Positions 56,670 through 64,000 of a DNA stretch of 64,000 nucleotides are shown here, piece after piece. Source of the DNA: Alkalisalibacterium limincola. Lineage in GTDB: Bacteria; Pseudomonadota; Gammaproteobacteria; Xanthomonadales; Xanthomonadaceae. Position numbers and translations under genes: made by a program. Under the pieces are notes generated by a model. The model worked only from the letters and a program-made list of their open reading frames with translations, was not told the DNA's origin and did no database searches. Numbering within the stretch: the stretch's first letter is position 1; every line of letters begins with the position of its first letter. The stretch lies in NCBI RefSeq assembly GCF_008017755.1, contig NZ_VRTS01000008.1, positions 1-64,000 on the forward strand, given 5' to 3'.

Positions 56670-58826
56670 GTGAGCGAATCCCCCACCCCCGACGAAACCG
56701 CCACCGCACCCGCGGGCCTGAGCGACGAGCACAAGGATGCTATCCGCGCCGCCTACGCGCGCCTGAAGGACGCGCTGCCGGGTTACCGCGTGCGCGCCAG
56801 CCAGGGGCGCATGATCGCCGCGGTGGCGCGTGCGTTCTCCCGGCCTGGCGGCGCGGCCGTCATCGAGGCGCCGACCGGCACCGGCAAGTCGATGGCCTAC
56901 CTGATCCCCGGCCTGGTGCTGGCGCAGGCGCGCAAGAAACAGCTGGTCATCGCCACCGCCACCGTGGCGCTGCAACAGCAACTGGTGACGCGCGACATCC
57001 CGCAGTTCCTCGAGGTCGCCGGACTGGACGCCGAGGTGGTGCTGGCCAAGGGCCGCCAGCGCTACGCCTGCGTGCGCAACCTGCACGAACTCGGCCGTGG
57101 CGACGACTCGCCGCAGGAAGGCCTGGCGCTCGGCGAGCCGGCCGCGGTCGCGGCCTGGCCGCGACGGCCGCTGCCGGGCGAGGCCGAGGACGTGGCCGAA
57201 CTGCTGCAGGCGATCAATACCGGGCAATGGGACGGCGACATCGACGCCCCGCCCCTGCCGATCCACGACGAGACGCGCTCGCTGATCACCACCAGCGCCG
57301 GCGGCTGCGCCAACCGGCGCTGTCCCTGGATCACCCAGTGCCCTTTCGTGCTGGCGCGCAACCAGCTGCGCGAGGCACGCATCATCGTCGCCAACCAGGA
57401 CCTGGTGCTGGCCGACCTGCTGCTGGCCGGCAAGGGCGACGAGGACGCGACCGGCGGCGTGCTGCTGCCGGCACCGCCGGACTGCCTGTACGTGTTCGAC
57501 GAGGCCCACCACCTCGCCGCCAAGGCGATCGATCGTGGCAGCGCCGAGCTGCACCTGTCCGATGCGCGGCGTCGCATTGCGCGGCTGCGCCAGCAGGTGG
57601 CGATGGCCTACGCGCTGGTCGACCGCGACCGCATCGGACGGCTTGAAGTCGACGCGATCGAGACGGTCTGCGCCGACTACGCCGACGACCTCGAGCACAT
57701 CGACGAGGCGATCAACCTGGCCTGGGTGCCGGAGGCCGACGAGGACACGCCGACCTGGCGCGCGCCGCTGGGCGAACTGCCCGGGGACTGGCGCCTGCGG
57801 GCGACCGCGCTGCGCGAATCCAGCAGCGCGCTGGTGCGCTGGCTGATCGCCGCGACCAAGGCGGTGCTGGATGCGGCCGACACGCCGGGCGGCCAGCACG
57901 AACTGCTGGTGCGCGACTTCGGCCTGGCTCGCGAACGCATCGAGCGCCAGCACGCGCTGTGGTGGCTGTGGTCGACCGACGACCCCGAGGGCAGCCCGCC
58001 GACCGCGCGCTGGCTGGGCCTGTCGCGCGACGGCGGCCTGGTCTGCCACGCCTCGGCGGTGTCGGCCGCCGGGCTGTTGCGCAAGGTGCTGTGGCAGCAG
58101 GCCGGCGGCGTCGTGCTGACCTCGGCCACGCTCAGCGCCGGTGGCGATTTCCGCGCGCTGGCCGGACAGACCGGGCTGCCCGGGCACACCGAGCTGGTCA
58201 GCCTGCCCAGCCCGTTCGACCTGCCCGCGCAGGCGCGGCTGGAAGTGCCGGCGATGCGCGCGTTGCCCAACGACAACGACGCCCATGTCGCCGAGGTGGT
58301 CGAGTGGTTGTTGCAGGGCCTGGACTGGGAGGCGGGCAACCTGGTGCTGTTCACCTCGCGGCGCAAGCTCAAGGCCGCGCTGGAGCAGCTGCCGTCCTCG
58401 CGCCGCGCCCAGGTGCGCGCGCAGGGCCAGCAGTCCAAGCCGGCCCTGCTGGAGGGGCACCGCGCGGCGATCGAGGCGGGCGAGGGCAGCACGCTGTTCG
58501 GCCTGGCCAGTTTCGGCGAAGGCGTCGACCTGCCCGGCAAGCTGTGCGAGACGGTGGTCATCACCCAGCTGCCGTTCTCGGTGCCCACCGACCCGGTCGA
58601 CGCGACCTATGCCGAATGGCTGGAGGCGAACGGACGCAATGCCTTCGTCGAGGTGTCCGTGCCCAATGCGACGCGCACGCTGATCCAGTACTGCGGCCGG
58701 CTGATCCGCAACGAGGACGACCGTGGCCGCATCGTCATCCTCGACCGGCGGCTGGTGGCCAAGCGCTATGGCGCCGGCATGATGCGCGCGCTGCCGCCGT
58801 TCCACCGGGTCATCGCCGCGGGCTGA
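56670..58826 (+). CDS. dinG: ATP-dependent DNA helicase DinG
   Basis: A 718-residue XPD-like helicase, matching E. coli DinG in size. Walker A is EAPTGTGKSMAYLIP; the iron-sulfur Cys are RYACVRNL and GGCANRRCPWITQC (C-x4-C-x5-C, as in E. coli); the DEAH box is VFDEAHHLA; motif V/VI reads FGLASFGEGVDLPGK and QYCGRLIRNEDDRG. It unwinds R-loops and other DNA structures 5'-3'. GTG at 56670 is favoured because residues before it are unlike DinG; the start is not certain. Confidence 0.94.
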   Translation: MSESPTPDETATAPAGLSDEHKDAIRAAYARLKDALPGYRVRASQGRMIAAVARAFSRPGGAAVIEAPTGTGKSMAYLIPGLVLAQARKKQLVIATATVALQQQLVTRDIPQFLEVAGLDAEVVLAKGRQRYACVRNLHELGRGDDSPQEGLALGEPAAVAAWPRRPLPGEAEDVAELLQAINTGQWDGDIDAPPLPIHDETRSLITTSAGGCANRRCPWITQCPFVLARNQLREARIIVANQDLVLADLLLAGKGDEDATGGVLLPAPPDCLYVFDEAHHLAAKAIDRGSAELHLSDARRRIARLRQQVAMAYALVDRDRIGRLEVDAIETVCADYADDLEHIDEAINLAWVPEADEDTPTWRAPLGELPGDWRLRATALRESSSALVRWLIAATKAVLDAADTPGGQHELLVRDFGLARERIERQHALWWLWSTDDPEGSPPTARWLGLSRDGGLVCHASAVSAAGLLRKVLWQQAGGVVLTSATLSAGGDFRALAGQTGLPGHTELVSLPSPFDLPAQARLEVPAMRALPNDNDAHVAEVVEWLLQGLDWEAGNLVLFTSRRKLKAALEQLPSSRRAQVRAQGQQSKPALLEGHRAAIEAGEGSTLFGLASFGEGVDLPGKLCETVVITQLPFSVPTDPVDATYAEWLEANGRNAFVEVSVPNATRTLIQYCGRLIRNEDDRGRIVILDRRLVAKRYGAGMMRALPPFHRVIAAG

Positions 58827-58896
58827 GCGCGGGGCGGCTTCGCCTGGTCTTCAAGTGCGCGCTGCAATGCTGGCGTCCTGCTTCCAGGGGACAGCG

Positions 58897-59673
58897 ATGC
58901 ACACAGGACCGGTGGGCGATCTCGACGGCGATGCGAACGTGCTGGTCACCGGCGCCAGCCGCGGCATCGGCCTGGCGGCCGTGGGCCAGCTGCTGGACAC
59001 CACCGGCGTCGGCACGGTGCTGGCGGTCGCGCGCCAGGCCAGCAGGAGCCCCGAACTCGTCGCGCTTGCCGGCCGCGATGCGCGCCTGCAGCTGCACGAC
59101 GTCGACCTCGCCGATGCCGCGGCGATCGAGGCCTTCGGTCGCCAGGCCACCGCGTCGCTCGGGCAGCTGCACCTGTTGCTCAGTTGCGCCGGGATGCTGC
59201 ATGCCGACGGGGTTCGACCGGAGAAATCGCTGTCCCAGGTCGGCATCGATGCACTGCAACGGGTGTTCGCGCTCAATGCCTTCGCCCCGATCCTGCTGGC
59301 CCGCGCGCTGCAGCCGGCGCTGCGCCACGCACGGCCCGCGGTCCTGGCCTCGATCTCCGCCCGCGTGGGTTCGATCGGCGACAACGCCCTGGGCGGCTGG
59401 TATGCCTATCGGGCCTCGAAGGCGGCGCAGAACCAGCTGTGGAAGACGCTGTCGGTGGAGATGCGCCGCATCAATCCGGCCGCCGCCTGCGTGCTGCTGC
59501 ATCCCGGCACGGTCGATACCGCGCTGTCGGCACCGTTCAAGGCCGGGGTGCCCGAGGGCAAGCTGTTCACGCCCGACCGCGCGGCGCGCCAGCTGCTCGA
59601 CATCGTTGCCGGGCTCGACGCCGGCGACAACGGCCGCTTCATCGCCTGGGACGGCACCGACATCCCCTGGTGA
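58897..59673 (+). CDS. Short-chain dehydrogenase/reductase (CsgA-like)
   Basis: A 258-residue NAD(P)-dependent enzyme. Cofactor loop: LVTGASRGIGLAAV; the NAG-type site reads LLLSCAGMLHADG; the catalytic Ser is in LASISARVGSI and YxxxK is in WYAYRASKAAQNQL. The length and C-terminus (AWDGTDIPW) fit the CsgA-like SDR subgroup. Substrate unknown. ATG at 58897 has only a weak ribosome site. Confidence 0.9.
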   Translation: MHTGPVGDLDGDANVLVTGASRGIGLAAVGQLLDTTGVGTVLAVARQASRSPELVALAGRDARLQLHDVDLADAAAIEAFGRQATASLGQLHLLLSCAGMLHADGVRPEKSLSQVGIDALQRVFALNAFAPILLARALQPALRHARPAVLASISARVGSIGDNALGGWYAYRASKAAQNQLWKTLSVEMRRINPAAACVLLHPGTVDTALSAPFKAGVPEGKLFTPDRAARQLLDIVAGLDAGDNGRFIAWDGTDIPW

Positions 59674-59674
59674 G

Positions 59675-59701
59675 GATCGGCCCGGCGAAGATCGGCCCGG
59701 C
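59675..59701. repeat. Short tandem repeat between SDR and Na/Pi genes
   Basis: GATCGGCCCGGC occurs at 59675-59686 and 59690-59701, a 15-base period. It fills nearly the whole 28-base gap. Confidence 0.7.
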
Positions 59702-61344
59702 TCACTCCGGAGCCGGCTCGATGGCACCGGCCAACGGTGACGCGCCCCCACCCACTTCCAGGGTCTCCAGGTGGCGCGCCGCCTTGACCGCCTGGTCGAG
59801 GATGCGGCGCAGGAAGCTGGCCCGGTCGAGCACCCGCACCAGCGCGGCCGGGCCGATCTCGCCGCGGCCACCGGCGCGGAGCAGGTCGCCCTTGGTCTGC
59901 TGGTACAGCGTCTCGAAGGCCTCTGCGTTCGCAGCCAGGGCCTCCAGGTCGATCGGTTCCCCGGCCAGCGGTTCGCTGGCCAGCAGCACCCGGTGGCCGG
60001 CCTGGTGCAGGGCACCGAGCAGGGCCTGGTGCCGGTCGTCGATCTGCGGCGGCAGGGGTGCCCGGCCCAGTTCCTCGGCGCGCTCGGCCATGCCACGGTA
60101 GTACTGCGCCACGCGCACCACCGCCGGCAGCGCCGCGTCGACCACCGCATCGCCTGCGCCCGGCACGTTGCCGGCGTAGCCGATGACCGCCTCGCTGAGC
60201 TGGTCCAGCGTTCCACGCTCGCGCTGCAGCCGCTGGTCCTGGACCTCGCTGCTCAGCGCGTGGCGCGCCATGCGGTGGGCCATGCCGGCAATCCGGCGCA
60301 GTTCCATGTCCATCGCGTCGATCGCCAGGCGCGGGGTGCCGACCACGTGGCGGTCGAGGTGGCGGGGTTGTCCCTCGTCGGCCTCGCCGGCACCGAAGCG
60401 GCGTTCCAGCTGCGCCACCAGGCGCCCGGCCAGCGGCCACATCAACACCAGGCCCACCACGCGGTCATCGTGTGGAAGACCGCCAGGATCGTCGCCGGCT
60501 GGCTGGCGAAGCCCAATGCATCGGCCAGCCATTGCGAGCCCGCCAGGATCCATGGCAGCGCCGGCAGCGCGACCAGCGCGGTGACCAGGTTGAAGGCCAC
60601 ATGGGAAGCGGCGGCGCGCTTGGCCGCCGGCGTGGCGCCGAACACCGCGAACAGGGCCGTGGACGTGGTGCCGACCTTGGCCCCGATCACCATCGCGGCG
60701 GCCGCCGTTAGGGGCAGCACGCCGCCGGCCGCCGCAGTCAGCGTGACCGCCAGCGTGGCGCTGGAGGACTGCATCAGCACGGTCAGCACCGCACCGACCA
60801 GTGCGAACACCGCGATGCCGACCGCGCCGTCGCGCACCCAGCCGTCGATCTCGAACGTATCGCCCAGCCCGGCGAAGCTGTCCTTGAGCACGTCCAGGCC
60901 GAGGAAGAAGATGCCGAACCCGACCAGGGCCTGGCCCAGCGCGCTGCGGCGCCCCTTGCCGAGGATCCACAGGCCCATGCCGGCGGCGATGGCCGGCATC
61001 GCCAGCGCCTGCAGGTCGATGTTGAATCCGACCAGCGCCACGATCCACGAGGTCAGCGTGGTGCCGACGTTGGCGCCGAAGATCACCCACACCGCCTGGC
61101 CCAGGTTCAGCAGCCCGGCGTTGACGAAGCCGATCGTGGCGAAGATCACCGCGCTGGAGGACTGCACCAGCGAGGTGATCAGCACGCCGGAGCCGACGCC
61201 GCGCCACGAGCTTCGCGTCGCGGTGGCCAGCAGGCCGCGCAGCGCCGGGCCGGCGGCGACCTTGAGGCCGTCGCTCATCAGCCGCATGCCCAGCAGGAAC
61301 AGGCCGATGCCACCGGCAAAGTTCAGCAGGCTGCCCAGGTCCAT
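59702..61344 (-). pseudogene. Na/Pi cotransporter family protein with PhoU-like domain, one apparent -1 frameshift
   Basis: A sodium-phosphate cotransporter (YjbB-like). Two inverted Na/Pi repeats carry QSSS motifs: LITSLVQSSSAVIFATIG and VLTVLMQSSSATLAVTLT, each followed by GANVGTT or GAKVGTT. After about ten helices a PhoU-like helical domain follows (ALSSEVQDQRLQRERGTLDQL through VLDRASFLRRILDQAVKAA). The frame breaks at about 60455-60464, where FHTMTAVVGLVLMWPLAGRL should read through; one missing base explains it. Repaired length is about 547 residues, normal for the family. Unrepaired, the PhoU domain is lost. Confidence 0.88.
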
Positions 61345-61492
61345 CCGGTCCCCCCGTCATGGGCCGTGCCGCGGCCCCCCGGCTGGCCCGGGTGAACGCC
61401 ACCCGAACCATGGCGTGATCGTGACCCCTCCGGTCAGGGCGCGGCAAGCCGGCGTTGCTAGCATGGGGCTCCCCCAAGCTCCGGTGGTATCC

Positions 61493-62835
61493 ATGGCGTC
61501 GACCGCGATCGAGAAAGCACTTCCGTTGGGCCTGGCCCTGGCCCTGGCGCTTGGGTCCCAGCTTCCCGGCCAGGCCCGGGCGCAGTCGGAGGCGCCGGCG
61601 GCCGAGGACGCCGTCGACCTCGCCGGTTTCCGCAGCTGCCTGCAGGGCCTGCGCAGCGATGCCGCCGGGCGCGGCGTGCAGCGCGCCACCTTCGACGAGC
61701 TCACCGCCGGGCTCGAGCCGGACATGAGCGTGATCGACCTGCTCAACCACCAGCCCGAGTTCCGCGCGCCGGTCTGGGACTACCTGGCCGGGCTGGTCGA
61801 CGAGGAGCGCGTGCTCGCCGGACAGATGATGGCCCTGCGCCACGCCGGTCTGCTCGAGCGCATCGAGGCCGAGTACGGCGTGCCGCGCCACGTGGTGCTG
61901 TCGGTGTGGGGCGTGGAGAGCAACTACGGCCAGAATTACGGCAACCGACCCTTGCTGACCTCGCTGTCGACGCTGTCGTGCTTCGGCCGCCGGCAGCCGT
62001 TCTTCCGCGGCGAGTTCATGACCACGCTGCGCATCGTCCAGGACGGCCACATCGCCGCCGAGGACCTGGTCGGCTCCTGGGCCGGCGCGTTCGGCCACAC
62101 CCAGTTCATGCCCTCGACCTTCCAGCGCATCGCGGTCGACTTCGACGGCGACGGCCGCCGCGACCTGATCGGCTCGGTGCCCGACGCGCTCGCCTCCACG
62201 GCGAACTACCTCAAGCAGTCCAACTGGCGCACCGGCGAGCCCTGGGGCTTCGAGGTGACCGTGCCGCGGGGCTTCAACGCCGACAGCGCCGAGCGCCGCA
62301 GCAAGCAGCCGGTGTCGACCTGGGCCGCGCGCGGCGTGCGCCGCGTCGATGGCAGTGCGCTGGAGGGTGCCGATGCGCCGGGTGCAAGGCAGGCGGCGAT
62401 CATCCTGCCGGCCGGCGTCGACGGCCGGCCTTCATGACGTTCCGCAACTTCGACGCGATCTTCTCCTACAACCCCTCGGTGAACTACGCGCTGGCGATCG
62501 CGCTGCTGTCCGACCAGATTGCCGGTGGCCCCGGCATCCAGGCCGCGTGGCCGACCGACGACCCGCCGATCTCGCGCGTGCAGCGCCGCGAGCTGCAGCA
62601 GTTGCTGCTCGATCGCGGCCACGACATCGGCGCGGTGGACGGCATCATCGGCGCGCGCAGCCGCGAGGCGGTCAAGCTCGAGCAGGAGCGCCTGGGGCAC
62701 GAGGTCAGTGGCCGGGCGGGGATGAAGATCCTCGATGCGCTGCGACTGGAGCCCGCCGCGGCCCATGAGGACCCTGCGATCGAGGAGGCGCCGGAGGGGC
62801 GTTCACCCGCCGGTGGCGCTGCCCACGGCAACTGA
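61493..62835 (+). pseudogene. Lytic murein transglycosylase (MltB-like), one apparent -1 frameshift
   Basis: A periplasmic enzyme that cuts peptidoglycan glycan strands. The signal peptide (KALPLGLALALALGSQLPGQARA) is followed by the SLT_2 catalytic domain: YGVPRHVVLSVWGVESNYGQN (catalytic Glu), GAFGHTQFMPSTFQRIAVDFDG. The C-terminus, after the break, has RRELQQLLLDRGHDIGAVDG with REAVKLEQERLGHEVSGRAG, a peptidoglycan-binding domain. The break is at 62423-62430 (GGCCCGGCC appears as GGCCGGCC), which otherwise ends the protein at VDGRPS. Repaired length is 447 residues. ATG 61493 is chosen; 61463 is possible. Confidence 0.9.
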
Positions 62836-62859
62836 GGGCGGACTCGATCGTGCCGGATG

Positions 62860-63338
62860 TCACTCAGTGCCCCCGTTTCGATCCCCGGGTCGAAGCGGGG
62901 TCGCGTGATCCAGGCGTAGAGCGCGCCGGCCAGCAGGGCGCCGATCGCCATGACCAGCAGTCCGATGGGGCTGCGCGTCGAGGAAATCAGCGTCGGCATC
63001 GGGGCGAGCGAGTCGATGAGCCGGATCGCGACGGCCACGCCCACGCCCGCGCCCAGCGCGTGCAGCGTGTGGTGCACTTGCGGGGTCAGCCGGCTGAGCA
63101 GCCCGGCGATGGCGAACACCACCAGCAGCGTCGCCGCGACGATGGCCGCGTAGGCCGGTGCGAAGCCGACCAGGTCGCGTAGCGTGGCCGATACGCGCGT
63201 GCCCGTGTCGATTTCCACGCCCAGCCCGGCCAGGCGATGCAGCGTGTGCTGGGTCTGGAAGACCGATCCCCAGACCGTGGCGAACGCCACCGCGGCCACG
63301 TAGGCGCCCAGCAGGCATAGCCAGGATGCTCGCTTCAT
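62860..63338 (-). CDS. Small membrane protein, C-terminus uncertain
   Basis: A predicted four-helix membrane protein beginning MKRASWLCLLGAYVAAVAF. Helices run through YAAIVAATLLVVFAIAGLL and IGLLVMAIGALLAGALYAWI. In the given sequence the frame does not stop and runs antisense through the transglycosylase 3' end to 62484, which is implausible. One extra base in the run of four C/G at 62883-62886 would end it at 62860 with about 159 residues (a second choice is 62864). Family unknown. Confidence 0.5.
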
Positions 63339-63485
63339 CGCAGATCCTTCCTCGCTCGGGACGAGGGGCCTGCTTCCCCGGCGGGCCCCGCGGCACAGGG
63401 TCGGGGAAAACGAGCCGCCATGCAACGCGGGCCCACGCACGCACGGCCTGCTATCGTGGGCGCCGGTGACCGCCGAGGAGCCCGC

Positions 63486-64000
63486 ATGAGCCGTTGGACC
63501 GCCTGCCTGCTTGCCACCCTCGTGCTGGGCGTGGCCATCCCAGCCACCGCCGCGGCTGGCGGGTACCGCGTACAGACGCTGGCCGAGGGGCTCGATCATC
63601 CCTGGTCGATCGCGTTCCTGCCCGACGGGCGCATGCTGGTCACCGAGCGTGCCGGCCGGCTGCGCATCCTGGGGCCCGAGGGCCTGCGCGAGGCACCCGT
63701 CGAAGGGGTCCCGGAAGCCTTCGTCTCCGGACAGGCCGGCCTGTTCGAAGTGGCGCTCGACCCCGACTTCGCCCGGAACCAGTACATCTACCTGTCCCTG
63801 GCCACCGGCCACGCCCGCAGCAACCACGCCACGCTGGTGCGCGGACGCTGGGCCGGGGACCGCCTCGAGGACGTGCAGACCCTGTTCACCGCCTGGCCCG
63901 GGAAGACCGGCGACGCCCACTATGGCGGGCGCATCGCGTTCCTGGCCGATGGCACCCTGGTCATGGGACTGGGCGATGGCTTCGACTATCGCGAGGACGC
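63486..64000 (+). CDS. PQQ-dependent sugar dehydrogenase, 3' end outside window
   Basis: The first 171 codons of an exported beta-propeller enzyme. The signal peptide (WTACLLATLVLGVAIPATAAA) is followed by GYRVQTLAEGLDHPWSIAFLPDGRML (typical of soluble glucose/aldose dehydrogenases), VTERAGRLRIL, GQAGLFEVALDPDFARNQYIYL and the region HYGGRIAFLADGTLVMGLGD (the His is near the catalytic site). GAGGAG lies 5 bases before ATG. Relatives oxidise aldose sugars with PQQ and pass electrons to the respiratory chain. Confidence 0.9.
   Translation, partial: MSRWTACLLATLVLGVAIPATAAAGGYRVQTLAEGLDHPWSIAFLPDGRMLVTERAGRLRILGPEGLREAPVEGVPEAFVSGQAGLFEVALDPDFARNQYIYLSLATGHARSNHATLVRGRWAGDRLEDVQTLFTAWPGKTGDAHYGGRIAFLADGTLVMGLGDGFDYRED

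Noticed and set aside
56583-58805. A 740-codon open frame antisense to dinG
   Set aside because: Same antisense effect; no domain, no ribosome site, and DinG on the plus strand is complete.

Overview
The window is a GC-rich, gene-dense chromosomal segment centred on a replication-origin locus. The order rpmH-rnpA-yidC-mnmE on the minus strand and dnaA-dnaN-recF-gyrB on the plus strand is followed by a TonB-ExbB-ExbD-ExbD energy-transduction cluster and pdxJ. From memory of sequenced relatives, that layout plus the protein sequences point to a gammaproteobacterium of the Lysobacteraceae/Xanthomonadaceae (Lysobacter/Luteimonas-like). I cannot name a species. No tRNA, rRNA, CRISPR array, prophage or insertion sequence was recognised, and no gene-free stretch exceeds about 230 bases.

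Layout. 1-13.6 kb: two methyltransferases, rluE, a membrane-anchored histone-H1-like protein, hrpB, tatD, an OmpA-family protein, a YadGH-type exporter, fpr, an S33-type hydrolase and a NatAB-type exporter. 13.7-24.3 kb: the mnmE-yidC-rnpA-rpmH / oriC / dnaA-dnaN-recF-gyrB core. 24.4-31.8 kb: an inactive-transglutaminase membrane protein with an ATP-grasp ligase, an M48 lipoprotein protease, a TPR protein and tonB-exbB-exbD1-exbD2, closed by a strong terminator shared with pdxJ. 31.9-42.6 kb: pdxJ, cardiolipin synthase, a 2OG-Fe(II) oxygenase with fbp, phhA divergent from an Lrp/AsnC regulator, an M28 peptidase and a slipin/NfeD pair. 42.7-51 kb: a DUF2142-GT2-GtrA surface-glycan cassette, a DesK-like two-component system, a rhomboid protease and a diguanylate cyclase. 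50.8-64 kb: rlmI, folE, an ergothioneine operon (egtB-egtD) running into a DUF938 methyltransferase and a YchJ protein, an I78 inhibitor lipoprotein, dinG, an SDR, a Na/Pi cotransporter, a lytic transglycosylase, and the start of a PQQ sugar dehydrogenase.

How they work together. The core is replication initiation (DnaA, beta clamp, RecF, gyrase) beside RNA processing, translation and membrane insertion (RNase P protein, L34, YidC, MnmE). The TPR-TonB-ExbBD block powers outer-membrane transport. PhhA and FolE meet in tetrahydropterin metabolism, and EgtB/EgtD in thiol protection. The DUF2142/GT2/GtrA block looks like a lipid-linked glycosylation unit.

Most striking anomaly: about eleven single-base frame breaks interrupt nine otherwise well-conserved genes, including three in the essential gene yidC. 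Nearly all are one missing G or C, and four share the same change, GCCCGGC read as GCCGGC. This looks more like a consensus or base-calling artefact, possibly tied to a modified motif, than real gene decay. Downstream users should treat these nine genes as probably intact in the living cell. I did not find a convincing wholly new system. The best candidates for follow-up are the DUF2142-GT2-GtrA cassette, the transglutaminase-like/ATP-grasp pair and the H1-tailed membrane protein.
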